From assembly GCA_002435595.1 (NCBI GenBank), contig DJBL01000142.1, positions 1-32,233 on the forward strand: a stretch of 32,233 nucleotides of DNA, in the 5' to 3' direction. The position numbers were made by a program, and so were the translations under genes. This document shows, piece by piece, positions 9,429 to 17,458 of the stretch (position 1 is the first letter of the stretch; the number at the start of each line of letters is the position of its first letter). The stretch comes from Stenotrophomonas maltophilia. GTDB lineage: Bacteria > Pseudomonadota > Gammaproteobacteria > Xanthomonadales > Xanthomonadaceae. Below the pieces are notes generated by a model that was given only the letters and a program-made list of their open reading frames with translations, did not search any database and was not told the origin of the DNA.

Positions 9429-10537
9429 AGGCGGAATCTGCGCAGCAGGGGCGTGCCGAGCCGGCACGTCAGTGTGGAAAGGGCATCCACGGCCAGGCGC
9501 GTGCGCCGCGGCAGGTGCCGGGCATAGACGGCGCTGTATTCGATGCTGGGAACACCGCCGCGCAGCCGCTTGAAGTGGGCGGCCCCGGCGCTGAAATTCA
9601 GCCGCCATCCGTGCGCGCGGCAGGCGCGGTAGGCACAGGCGGTGGCGAGCCGGTACAGGCCGGTTTTCTGCGGCTGGGTGGTGTCGTAGCCGACGATCGG
9701 GGCCGTGGCGGTGCGCCCTTGCCGGAACAGTCCCATGATGCAGGCGAGCCGGCCATCGTCGGCGCGGAAGCCGTCGAAGGTGAGCAGGCCCGCGCGATGC
9801 CACTGGCGCAGGAAGTCGGCGCCGTACACCGGGTTGAAGCGCGAATGCTTGCCGATGTAAAGCAGCGCGTAGAGCTCGGCGATGCGCGCGTAGTCGGCCT
9901 CGGTGATGTCATCGTCGTGGCACGGCTGCAACGGGGTCCGGCGCAGCAGCGCCAGGTCTGCCGCGAGGTTGCCGTGGCGGCGGGCCAGCTGGTCGAAATC
10001 GTCGTACAGGTAGACCTGGCGGCTGGCGGCGAGCTGGCAGCCGGCGGCCTGCAGCGCGGCGAGCCAGTCGGCGTTGTCGTGTGCGTTGAGCGAACGGAAC
10101 CACAGCGTATGCCCGGGCCAGCGTGCGCTGGCCTGTCGCAGCAGCGCGGCAGGATCGACCTGGGCGAGCGCCGGATACAGGTTGGTGGACAGCAGCCAGT
10201 TGTTGATCGATACCGCCTTGTCCAGGCCGCTCCACTGCAGCAGCGGGCCGTGCGAGGCGATCACCCTTCGGGCCAGCGGCGCGGCCCAGTCGGGCAGATA
10301 CCGCCCACCTTCCTCGGCGGCGTAATCGGCGTAGGTGGTACGTGGCGAACACACCCAGGCGTCGCCCGCGCGGCCGTCATGCACGCTGACCGGCAGTTCG
10401 CCGGCGCCGATGTCCAGGGTTTCCACCCGTGCATGCACGTTGGACACCAGCGACTGCACCGGGACGCCGGCATGGAGGGTGGCGAAGGCACGGGCGCTGG
10501 CGACAAAACGCGCGTGCCCCTCGGTCGCCCCGTTCAT
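9425..10537 (-). CDS. GNAT/FemAB-like N-acyltransferase
   Basis: 370 residues from ATG 10537. The C-terminal half (about 215-350) reads like an Acetyltransf_6/FemAB-type GNAT domain: a helix-rich start (YARIAELYALLYIGKHSRF), a strand with ACIMGLFRQG, and the closing run FSAGAAHFKRLRGGVPSIEYSAVY, where 'FKxxxGG' is typical. The N-terminal half resembles a second, degenerate GNAT fold, as in Fem proteins. Members move acyl or aminoacyl groups to amines. ATGA overlaps at both ends tie it to the ATP-grasp gene before it and the Rieske gene after it. A longer reading frame from 10570 lies within the upstream gene and lacks support. A role in acylating the operon's product is inference. Confidence 0.7.
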   Translation of the reverse strand: MNGATEGHARFVASARAFATLHAGVPVQSLVSNVHARVETLDIGAGELPVSVHDGRAGDAWVCSPRTTYADYAAEEGGRYLPDWAAPLARRVIASHGPLLQWSGLDKAVSINNWLLSTNLYPALAQVDPAALLRQASARWPGHTLWFRSLNAHDNADWLAALQAAGCQLAASRQVYLYDDFDQLARRHGNLAADLALLRRTPLQPCHDDDITEADYARIAELYALLYIGKHSRFNPVYGADFLRQWHRAGLLTFDGFRADDGRLACIMGLFRQGRTATAPIVGYDTTQPQKTGLYRLATACAYRACRAHGWRLNFSAGAAHFKRLRGGVPSIEYSAVYARHLPRRTRLAVDALSTLTCRLGTPLLRRFRL

Positions 10538-11697
10538 GCCTGCAGTGCCGGCAGCGGTTCGCCGTCCCATTCGATGTCACGCGTGGCCGCTTCGCGCAGG
10601 TTGCAGCCCTGGCGCAGCGCCAGCCGCGCATAGGACGCCAGGTCGACCAGGCTGCCCAACGGCGTGAGGCGATCACCGGCGACCGAGATCACATCGTCGG
10701 CACCGCGCCAGTCCTCCCGCCAGCGACCCGGCTGCCCGCGCCGGAGGGCCTCCCGCACCCCTGCGGTGGCCATCAGCACGGCGATCATCCGTGCACGCGG
10801 CGAATGCGGCACGCGCAGGTCACCGTCGCCCAGCAGCGCGCCGGGCAGGTCCGCGTCGATGGGGAACAGGTGCAGGCCGCTGGTCGCGCGCGGGTTGCAT
10901 TCCAGCGCCTGCGCGCTGCCGTCGGCGGCCTCGATCCAGTCGAAGGAAATCTGGCCGCTGTAGCCGGTACCAGCCACCAGCGCGGCAATCGCCGCGCCGA
11001 TCGCAGGCCGCTGCACCGGCTGGAAGTAGTAGCTGGAGCTGCCCCGCAGCCGGTGCGTGGGGCGGTAGATCGCGTGCGCCAGCAGGCGGCCGCGGTGGGC
11101 GATGGCGTAGCTGCACAGTTCATCGCCGGCCAGGTAGGCCTGCACCACCCAGGCGCCCAATGGCGCCAGCGCCTGTGCATCGTCGGGGATGCCCTGCGGG
11201 TACAGCCGCACATGCACGCCAAAGCGCGAGAACTCCGGCTTGAGTACCACCGGGCGTCCCTGCGCCCATTCGCGCGCCTGCTCCAGCGTGTGCACCCGGC
11301 CACTGTCGGGCACGGGCATGCCGTGCTGGCGCGCGGCGCGCAGGAAGTCCCACTTGCTGTGCAGGGCGGCCAGCGTATCGAAGTGGTCCACCGCCACGTG
11401 CAGCGATGCCGGCAGCGCGGCGCGATGCCGCGACAGGTGCAGCGCTTCTTCGCAGGTGGGCAGCACCAGGTCGATGCGCTGCGCGCTGACGATGCGGTTG
11501 AGGTCGCTGGCAAAACCGCGCGGGTCGAAGCGCGGCGGGCGCAGCGCGTGGGTGGCGGCCACCGCCGATGACCAGCCGGTGAGTCGGCAGGGAATGCTGT
11601 CGGCCACCTGCACGGTCCAGCCGAGGCGATGGAAGCGCCGCGCATGGTCCAGCGCCACCGGGGCGCGCCCGCCCAGGATCAGCACGCGGCCGGTCAT
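10534..11697 (-). CDS. ATP-grasp domain ligase
   Basis: 387 residues from ATG 11697. The N-terminus (RVLILGGRAP, about 1-100) is a pre-ATP-grasp Rossmann-like domain. The ATP-grasp fold follows: K115, the ATP lysine K153 in VVLKPEFSRFG, EVQAYL-like hinge (WVVQAYLAGDE near 183-193), and the metal-binding pair D253 (SFDWIEA) and E266-x-N268 (ALECNPR). Such stand-alone enzymes form an acyl-phosphate from a carboxylate and ATP and join it to an amine, thiol or hydroxyl. The general look is that of carbamoyl-phosphate-synthase-like ligases. ATGA overlaps at both ends place it between the hydrolase and acyltransferase genes. The acid and nucleophile are unknown. Confidence 0.85.
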   Translation of the reverse strand: MTGRVLILGGRAPVALDHARRFHRLGWTVQVADSIPCRLTGWSSAVAATHALRPPRFDPRGFASDLNRIVSAQRIDLVLPTCEEALHLSRHRAALPASLHVAVDHFDTLAALHSKWDFLRAARQHGMPVPDSGRVHTLEQAREWAQGRPVVLKPEFSRFGVHVRLYPQGIPDDAQALAPLGAWVVQAYLAGDELCSYAIAHRGRLLAHAIYRPTHRLRGSSSYYFQPVQRPAIGAAIAALVAGTGYSGQISFDWIEAADGSAQALECNPRATSGLHLFPIDADLPGALLGDGDLRVPHSPRARMIAVLMATAGVREALRRGQPGRWREDWRGADDVISVAGDRLTPLGSLVDLASYARLALRQGCNLREAATRDIEWDGEPLPALQA

Positions 11698-12533
11698 GCC
11701 GACGCGCCCGGGCGCGGGCGCCATTCGGGGCAGTGCGAGGGCACCATGCGCAGCTCGGGCGCGATGCGGTGCAGGGCGTGCAGGCGCGCCAGCGTGTCGC
11801 GGTAGACCGCCGTGCTGCCCAGCCACGCGGTGACCAGGGCCGGCGGGGGGGTGTTGTCGCGGATCGCCTGCGATGACCAGCTGGCATCGGCGACCAGCAG
11901 CACCGGGCCCTGGCCGTCATCGAACAGCGCGCCGAAATGGCCGGCGGCATGGCCGGGCAGCGGCACCAGCAGCAGGCTGGCGTCGCCGAACAGATCCCGG
12001 CCGCGTGCAAAGCTGGCCAGCGGCGCAGGCAGCGCGACCTCGGGCTGATCCTCAAACCATTGCGGTGGGGTGAGTTTCCAGTGCGCCAGCAACGTCGGCA
12101 GCAGGCCGATGCGCAGCGCTCCCAGCCGCGAGCGCGCCTGCAGGTCGTCCCAGGCGTCGCGCGAGCAGGCGATGCGTGCCCGCGGAAAATCGGCCAGGCC
12201 GCCGATGTGGTCGCCGTGCAGGTGCGATACCACGATCCACGCGATGTCTTCCGGGGCGATGCCGTCGCGGCGCAGCTGCGCGGCCAGTGCGGCCTGCGGC
12301 GGCAGGTGCACGGGCGTCACCACGCGGTACAGCCGCTCGGGGAAGGCCGCAGTGGCGTGCAGGAAATGTTCGGAATAGCCGGTGTCGAACAGGATCCAGC
12401 CCTGCGTGGGATGGCGCAGCAGCGCCACCAGCGCGGGAAACTCACAGCTACGCGCCGGTGCGCCCTGGCGGGTGGCGCGTTCGGGATGGGTGCAGTAGCC
12501 GGCCTCGTAGAGCCGCCATTCAAGCCTGGCCAT
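11694..12533 (-). CDS. Metallo-beta-lactamase-fold hydrolase (lactonase-like)
   Basis: 279 residues. The metal motif HLHGDH gives H104, H106, D108 and H109. H195 (PLPGHAAGH), D216 (LVADAS) and H267 complete a full two-metal site. The pattern VLFDTGYSEHF ... SHLHGDHIGG resembles the N-acyl-homoserine-lactonase branch, whose members also include general lactonases and thioesterases. The ATG at 12533 has GGAGG five bases before it and overlaps the end of the SDR gene by 14 bases; the stop overlaps the ATP-grasp start (ATGA). In this operon it could release a product from a thioester, open a lactone, or protect the host; none of these can be chosen from sequence. Confidence 0.88.
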   Translation of the reverse strand: MARLEWRLYEAGYCTHPERATRQGAPARSCEFPALVALLRHPTQGWILFDTGYSEHFLHATAAFPERLYRVVTPVHLPPQAALAAQLRRDGIAPEDIAWIVVSHLHGDHIGGLADFPRARIACSRDAWDDLQARSRLGALRIGLLPTLLAHWKLTPPQWFEDQPEVALPAPLASFARGRDLFGDASLLLVPLPGHAAGHFGALFDDGQGPVLLVADASWSSQAIRDNTPPPALVTAWLGSTAVYRDTLARLHALHRIAPELRMVPSHCPEWRPRPGASA

Positions 12534-13512
12534 GGCGCCTCCACCACTGTGCATAGCGGGCCAGGCTGGCGGGCAGGTCGGTGTGCGGCTGGTAGCCCAG
12601 TTCACGGCGCGCACGGCCGATGTCCAGGGTCTGCGAATAGCCGAGCACGCCGATGCCGTAGCGGCTCAGGCGCGGCTCGGGCTGGCCCGGCCGCAGGCGG
12701 GCCACCTGTTCGGCCAGCGTGGCCAGCGCCAGGGCCGGCAGGCGCGGCACCAGGACCAGGCGCACCGGCTGGCCGAGCGCGGCGAACAGGGTTTCCAGCA
12801 GCGTGCGCACGTGGACGGGCGCGCCGTTGCTGACGTTGTAGGCGCGCCCGTCGCCGGGCACGTCGGCCTCCACGCAGTGCGCGATCAGCGCCACCAGGTT
12901 GTCGATGTGGGTGACGTCGATCAGGGCGCGGCCGCCGTGGACCAGCGGGAACCAGCCGCGCGCGGCGACGGCCAGCAGGCGCGGCAGGATCGCCCGGTCA
13001 CCCTCGCCGTACACCGCCCGCGGACGCAGGCTCAGGGTCTGCATGCCGTGGCCGGCGGCCTCGCGCACGCGGCATTCGGAGGCCCACTTGCTGCGTGCAT
13101 AGGCGGTGATCCAGCGCGCCGGGGGCGTGAATGCCTCCCCGAGGTCGTACTGGTCGCGGAACCGGAAGTAGATGCTGGGCGAACCGAGGTGGATGAAACG
13201 GCGCACGTGATGGCGCTGCGCAGCGGCAAGCAGGCGCTCGGTGGCGGTGACGTTGGCGCGCTGGAAATCCTCGGCACGGCCCCACGGCGAGGACAGCGCG
13301 GCACTGTGCACCACCACCTCGCAGCCGGCCAGCAACGGGTCCAGCGCGTCGCTGGCCAGGTCGGCGGTCACGCGGTGGATGCGGTCGTGGCCGTGCGGCA
13401 GGCGCGCCGCATCGCGGCCGGTGGCGATCACCCGGTGGCCGGCCTCGGCCAGATGCCGGGCGAGGTGGTGGCCGATGAAGCCGGAGGCGCCGGTGACCAG
13501 GATCTGCGCCAT
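12520..13512 (-). CDS. Extended SDR: NAD(P)-dependent epimerase/dehydratase or 3-beta-HSD-like reductase
   Basis: 330 residues. The cofactor motif TGASGFIGHH (7-16) opens the protein; the YARSK motif holds the catalytic Tyr and Lys, and HLGSPSIYF carries a Ser before it. RAVYGEGDRAILP is typical of the 3-beta-hydroxysteroid dehydrogenase/dihydroflavonol reductase/OleD branch. OleD reduces a 2-alkyl-3-ketoacid made by OleA, and here too the gene directly follows a KAS III-type gene (two-base gap). That suggests reduction of the condensing enzyme's beta-keto product, but no OleB or OleC is present. GAGG precedes the start. It overlaps the hydrolase gene by 14 bases. Confidence 0.87.
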   Translation of the reverse strand: MAQILVTGASGFIGHHLARHLAEAGHRVIATGRDAARLPHGHDRIHRVTADLASDALDPLLAGCEVVVHSAALSSPWGRAEDFQRANVTATERLLAAAQRHHVRRFIHLGSPSIYFRFRDQYDLGEAFTPPARWITAYARSKWASECRVREAAGHGMQTLSLRPRAVYGEGDRAILPRLLAVAARGWFPLVHGGRALIDVTHIDNLVALIAHCVEADVPGDGRAYNVSNGAPVHVRTLLETLFAALGQPVRLVLVPRLPALALATLAEQVARLRPGQPEPRLSRYGIGVLGYSQTLDIGRARRELGYQPHTDLPASLARYAQWWRRHGQA

Positions 13513-13514
13513 GC

Positions 13515-14531
13515 TCAGTACCTCAGTACGGCGCCGGCAAAGGACAGGCCGGCACCGGAACCGACCATCGCAAACTGATCGCCGCGGCGCAGCTCACCGC
13601 TCTCGATGGCATGGTGCAGCGCCAGCGGGATGGAGGCAGCCATCTGGTTGCCATGGGTCTGCAGGATCCGCACCAGCGAGCCCGGTGGCAGCCGCAGCGC
13701 ACGTTGCAGGTGGTCCAGCGCCTTGGCACTGGCCTGGTGCGGCACCAGCATGGCCAGCGCGTCCACGCTTACCCCGGCACGCTGCAGCAGGGTCTGCATG
13801 AAGCCGGGCAGTTTCTGCGCGGCCAGGCGGTAGGTGGAGCGCCCGGACATCTCGAAGCGCGAGGCGGCGGCGAACGGTTCGCTACCGTCGGCCAGGCGCA
13901 CGCGGGTGCCGCCGGCGCGCACCTGGCAGAACTCGGTGCCTTCGCTGAAGGTCTGCATGTGCGAGGCAAGCAGGCAGGACGAACTGTCGTCCCCGGCTGC
14001 CTCGACGATCACGGCCGCGCCGCCGTCGCCGAACAGCGCGGCGGTGTCGGTGTCGTCCCAGTTCAGGCCGGCCGAGGCGACCTCGCCGGCGACCAGCAGC
14101 GCCCGCCGGTAGCGGTGCGTCGCCAGGGCCGCCGCGACCAGGTCCAGGGCGACCAGGAAACCCAGGCAGGTGGCGTTGACGTCGAAGGCGGGAATGCCGC
14201 TGCCGGCCAGTCCGAGCCGGCGCTGGACCAGTGCGGCCGTGCAGGGGATGGCCTGTTCCATTACCCCGCCCACGCTGATGACCACATCGACCTGGTCGGC
14301 ACGCAGTCCGGCGCGCTGCAGCGCATCCTGGGCGGCGTGCGCGGCCATCATCGAGGTCGGTTCGTCGGCGCTGGCGAAATGCCGGTAGTCGATGCCGACA
14401 TGGCGCCGGGTCCAGCCGGTAGGCTTGCCCCAGCGCTGGTCGAATTCACTCGAATCGACGCGACGCGACGGCACGTACTGCCCGGTGGCGAGGATGCGCA
14501 GCGGGATGGGGCGGGAAACGTCGTGATCCAT
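13515..14531 (-). CDS. KAS III-like condensing enzyme (thiolase fold), first gene of the six-gene operon
   Basis: 338 residues. The full Cys-His-Asn triad is present: C122 in NATCLGF, H265 in VPHQAS and N295 in HGNQMAAS. GDGGAAVIV and the closing GSGAGLSFAGAV are also standard. Such enzymes condense an acyl-thioester with a malonyl- or second acyl-thioester, or move an acyl group. Residues 32-45 (QRWGKPTGWTRRHVGI) differ from housekeeping FabH, and the N-terminus differs from OleA, so it is neither. The start ATG has GAGG 11 bases upstream. It leads an operon with an SDR reductase next to it; no acyl carrier protein or malonyltransferase is encoded. The primer is unknown. Confidence 0.9.
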   Translation of the reverse strand: MDHDVSRPIPLRILATGQYVPSRRVDSSEFDQRWGKPTGWTRRHVGIDYRHFASADEPTSMMAAHAAQDALQRAGLRADQVDVVISVGGVMEQAIPCTAALVQRRLGLAGSGIPAFDVNATCLGFLVALDLVAAALATHRYRRALLVAGEVASAGLNWDDTDTAALFGDGGAAVIVEAAGDDSSSCLLASHMQTFSEGTEFCQVRAGGTRVRLADGSEPFAAASRFEMSGRSTYRLAAQKLPGFMQTLLQRAGVSVDALAMLVPHQASAKALDHLQRALRLPPGSLVRILQTHGNQMAASIPLALHHAIESGELRRGDQFAMVGSGAGLSFAGAVLRY

Positions 14532-14608
14532 TCGACAAGGTGCCTCACTGGGAATTGCGTGGGCCCGTTCGAGTGACCGAACGACGGCGCGCGGTGGTTG
14601 CGGGGCGC

Positions 14609-14614
14609 ATCCTA
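14609..14614 (-). promoter_or_regulatory. Possible -10 box of the six-gene operon
   Basis: The minus strand reads TAGGAT in GGGGTAGGATGCGCC, 78 bases before the condensing-enzyme ATG. The -35 region is not convincing. The gap 14532-14662 is the only non-coding stretch before the operon, so its promoter must lie here or further upstream. Confidence 0.25.
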
Positions 14615-14636
14615 CCCCGGCAAGGTTAGCAAACTG

Positions 14637-14656
14637 GGCGGCGCGTCCGCGCCGCC
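14637..14656 (-). terminator. GC hairpin after the UdgX gene
   Basis: GGCGGCGC (14637-14644) and GCGCCGCC (14649-14656) form an 8-base stem with a 4-base loop, six bases beyond the UdgX stop. On the minus strand it is followed by CAGTTTGCT, a short T-rich stretch, so it can act as an intrinsic terminator that separates the DNA-repair pair from the six-gene operon. Confidence 0.5.
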
Positions 14657-14662
14657 GCGGCC

Positions 14663-16126
14663 TCAGTGCGGCGGCGGCCCGGCGTCCGCGTCGTGGTTGA
14701 GACGGGCCAGGTCTGCCACCAGCAGCTGGTACGCGCGCTCGCTGTCGGGCCCGGCTGGCTGGCGCAGCACCCAGGCCGGGTGCACCGTCGCGAACCCGCG
14801 CGTGCCGTCCTCCAGGGTGTGCCAGCGGCCACGGTCACGCATCAGGCTGAAGCCGCTACCAAACACCGCCGCGGCGGCACTGGCGTCCAGGCACACGATC
14901 ACCTGCGGGCGCACGCTGTCGATCTCGGCCAGCAGCCACGGCCGGCAGGCGTTGATGTGGGTGTGCTGCGGCTTGGAATGGATGCGGCGTTTGCCGCGCC
15001 GCTCGAAGTGGAAATGCTTGACCGCATTGGTCAGGTACAGGGTGCTGCGGTCGATGCCCAGCTCGCGCAGGGCGCGGTCGAGCAACTGGCCTGCCGGGCC
15101 GACGAAGGGATGGCCACTGAGGTCTTCGGTGTCGCCGGGTTGCTCGCCCACCAGCATCACCCGGGCGTCCTGCGGGCCTTCACCGAACACGGTCTGGGTG
15201 GCCGGCTCCCACAGCGGGCAGCGGCGGCAACCCGCCGCCGCGGTGCGCAGCGCATCGAGGTCATCGCCCTTGGCCGTGGCCGGTGCGCGCAGCGCGATGG
15301 TGCGCTCGGGAATGCGCCGTTGCGGGGCCTGCGCGTCACGGTCGTGCATGTGCTGCACGCGGTCGCCGGCATCGCGCACCAGCGCAGGCAACAGGCTCGC
15401 CTCGGGCAGGTGCTTCCAGTAGCGGGCCGGCATCTCCTGCTGCATCATCCGCGTGTTGAGCCGGGCCGGGTTGAAGATATTGGCGTAGTAGGTGCGCCAC
15501 AGCTCCTCGCGGGCGTCGCCGGTGGGGGCATCGGCCTGGTGGCCGCCCGGACCGAACGACAACTGCTGCCCGTCCCAGCGCACGCTGCGCGACGGGGTGA
15601 GGATCGCCCAGCGCATGCCGGTGAAACGGCGGGCGAAGAACGGCGCCACGCGGTCCACGATGTGGTGCTCCGGTTCGAACCAGGCGATGAACGCATCCGG
15701 TTCGCCGGGCACGCTGCGAAAGCGCACGAAGGCCTTCATCTTGTGGGTGTCGCGGCGCACTGCCTGCTGCAATGCCATCGCACGCAGCACGTCCGGGTCG
15801 GTGGGATTGGCAAGCAGGTGGCGCTCGCCCGAGGCGATCCGCCACAGCATGCGATACAGCAGCGACAGCCGCTGCCGGTCGCGGTGGCACAGGCACGCGG
15901 CGGCGAGTTCGACGAACGCCCTGGACACCCGCGTGGGTGCCGGCAGCGGTCCCTCCGTGGCTTCATCAAGCCCTGGCAATGCCGGTGCATCCAGCAGCGA
16001 GGCGTCATCGCCCTGCAGCCAGTCCAGCTGTTCCGGCGGCACCGCGCGGTGCAGGGCCAGCCGCGCCGCATCGCGCCAGGCCTCCAGCGACCAGGCCGGA
16101 TCGATCCGCACACTCCAGCGCGTCAT
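14663..16126 (-). CDS. udgX: DUF4130-UdgX fusion: uracil-DNA-binding/repair protein
   Basis: 487 residues from ATG 16126. The N-terminal half (about 80-260) matches the DUF4130 'probable DNA metabolism protein' family. The C-terminal half (from about 295) is a family-4-like uracil-DNA glycosylase with GEQPGD at 327-332, HPAWVLR near the end and the UdgX hallmark loop KRRIH at 379-383. In mycobacterial UdgX the His of this loop attacks the abasic sugar and leaves the protein covalently bound to DNA; here that residue is H383. Cysteines in CRRCPLW and elsewhere fit the iron-sulfur cluster of the family. The gene starts one base after the radical SAM stop (TGA-G-ATG), its known genomic partner. 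Confidence 0.92.
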   Translation of the reverse strand: MTRWSVRIDPAWSLEAWRDAARLALHRAVPPEQLDWLQGDDASLLDAPALPGLDEATEGPLPAPTRVSRAFVELAAACLCHRDRQRLSLLYRMLWRIASGERHLLANPTDPDVLRAMALQQAVRRDTHKMKAFVRFRSVPGEPDAFIAWFEPEHHIVDRVAPFFARRFTGMRWAILTPSRSVRWDGQQLSFGPGGHQADAPTGDAREELWRTYYANIFNPARLNTRMMQQEMPARYWKHLPEASLLPALVRDAGDRVQHMHDRDAQAPQRRIPERTIALRAPATAKGDDLDALRTAAAGCRRCPLWEPATQTVFGEGPQDARVMLVGEQPGDTEDLSGHPFVGPAGQLLDRALRELGIDRSTLYLTNAVKHFHFERRGKRRIHSKPQHTHINACRPWLLAEIDSVRPQVIVCLDASAAAAVFGSGFSLMRDRGRWHTLEDGTRGFATVHPAWVLRQPAGPDSERAYQLLVADLARLNHDADAGPPPH

Positions 16127-16127
16127 C

Positions 16128-17414
16128 TCAGTGCGCGGCCACGGCATCGAACAACGACCCCTGCTTCGGCGGCGGTGCCAGGCGTGCGCGCAGCGTGGCC
16201 GGGTCATCCAGCTGTTTGCGCGGGTGGTGGTCGGCCAGTTGCACGAAGGGCAGCAGCTTGCCCATCGGCGCGCGCAGCCGGGCCACGTCGGCCACGCGCA
16301 GGCGCACGTGGCGGCGTGCCATCAATACCCGCTTGACGTTGCGCACGCCCAGCCCCGGCACGCGCAGCAGCAGCTCCTTGGGGGCCAGGTTGAGGTCCAC
16401 CGGGAAGCGTTCGGGGTGGCGGATCGCCCAGGCCATCTTGGGGTCGATATCCAGGTCGAGCATGCCGCCCTGGGCGGTGTCGGTGATCTCTTCCACGCCG
16501 TAACCGTAGAAGCGCAGCAGCCAGTCGGCCTGGTACAGGCGATGCTCGCGCGCCAGCGGTGGCGCCTGCAGCGGCAGCAGGCGGCTGGCATCGGGGATTG
16601 GACTGAAGGCGGAGTAGTAGACCCGGCGCATGCGGTAGTTGCCGTAGAGGTTGTCGGCAGCGGTGAGGATCTGCTGGTCACTGGCGCCGTCGGCACCGAC
16701 GATCATCTGCGTGCTTTGGCCGGCCGGGGCGAATTTTGGCGGGCGCGGCCGCGACACGCGCGGTACCGGCGGCGCCGACGCGCTGGCCTCGCCCTTCCTG
16801 GCCTCCTTGGCTTCCTCGATCCGCCAGCGCAGTTCGCCCATCGCCCCGCGGATGGAGGGCAGGGATTTTTCCGGCGCGAAGCTGGCCAGGCCGGTCTCGG
16901 TGGGCAGTTCGATGTTGATCGACAGCCGGTCGGCGTAGCGCCCCGCTGCCGCCAGCAGTTCCGGCGAGGCTTCGGGAATGGTCTTGAGGTGGATATAGCC
17001 GGCGAAGCGGTGCTCCTCGCGCAGCACGCGCGCCACTTCGACCATGCGCTCCATGGTGTAGTCGGCGTTGCGGATGATGCCGCTGGAGAGGAACAGGCCC
17101 TCGATGTAATTGCGCTTGTAGAAGTCCATGGTCAACGTGACCACCTCGTCCACGCTGAACCGCGCGCGCGGCACGTTGCTGGACACCCGGTTGACGCAGT
17201 AGGCGCAGTCGTAGATGCAGAAGTTGGTCAGCAGGATCTTCAGCAGCGACACGCAGCGGCCATCGGGCGTATAGCTGTGGCAGATACCCGGGCCATCGGT
17301 GCTGCCGATGCCGCCGGACGCCCGCGAATCACGGCGTCCGGCCCCGCTGGACGCGCAGGACGCATCGTATTTGGCGGCGTCGGCGAGGATGGCCAGCTTG
17401 CGGATCGTTTCCAT
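16128..17414 (-). CDS. Putative DNA modification/repair radical SAM protein (UdgX partner)
   Basis: 428 residues from ATG 17414; a TTG two codons earlier is possible but less likely. The cluster motif C66-x3-C70-x2-C73 (FCIYDCAYC) binds the [4Fe-4S] cluster that splits SAM. The region KILLTNFCIYDC, the HLKTIP and the INIELPTE motifs follow the family recorded as 'putative DNA modification/repair radical SAM protein'. Near the C-terminus, LLRVPGLGVRNVKRVL (about 355-375) is a helix-hairpin-helix, a non-specific DNA-binding element. The protein is translationally coupled to the UdgX fusion. The reaction is not known; repair or modification of uracil-containing or damaged DNA is inferred from the pairing. 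Confidence 0.9.
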   Translation of the reverse strand: METIRKLAILADAAKYDASCASSGAGRRDSRASGGIGSTDGPGICHSYTPDGRCVSLLKILLTNFCIYDCAYCVNRVSSNVPRARFSVDEVVTLTMDFYKRNYIEGLFLSSGIIRNADYTMERMVEVARVLREEHRFAGYIHLKTIPEASPELLAAAGRYADRLSINIELPTETGLASFAPEKSLPSIRGAMGELRWRIEEAKEARKGEASASAPPVPRVSRPRPPKFAPAGQSTQMIVGADGASDQQILTAADNLYGNYRMRRVYYSAFSPIPDASRLLPLQAPPLAREHRLYQADWLLRFYGYGVEEITDTAQGGMLDLDIDPKMAWAIRHPERFPVDLNLAPKELLLRVPGLGVRNVKRVLMARRHVRLRVADVARLRAPMGKLLPFVQLADHHPRKQLDDPATLRARLAPPPKQGSLFDAVAAH

Positions 17415-17431
17415 GCGCAAACGCTAGGGCA

Positions 17432-17458
17432 GGCCGGTCTCATCCAGTGAGATCGGCC
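17432..17458. promoter_or_regulatory. Imperfect palindrome upstream of the radical SAM gene
   Basis: GGCCGGTCTCA (17432-17442) and TGAGATCGGCC (17448-17458) pair over 11 positions with one mismatch, around the 5-base loop TCCAG. It lies 18 bases upstream of the radical SAM ATG, where an operator or a 5' mRNA hairpin would act. It abuts the next palindrome. Confidence 0.5.

Noticed and set aside
13515..14531. OleA or housekeeping FabH as a name for the condensing enzyme
   Set aside because: The triad is shared, but the N-terminus and surrounding genes differ from both; OleB and OleC are missing, and fab genes are not adjacent.
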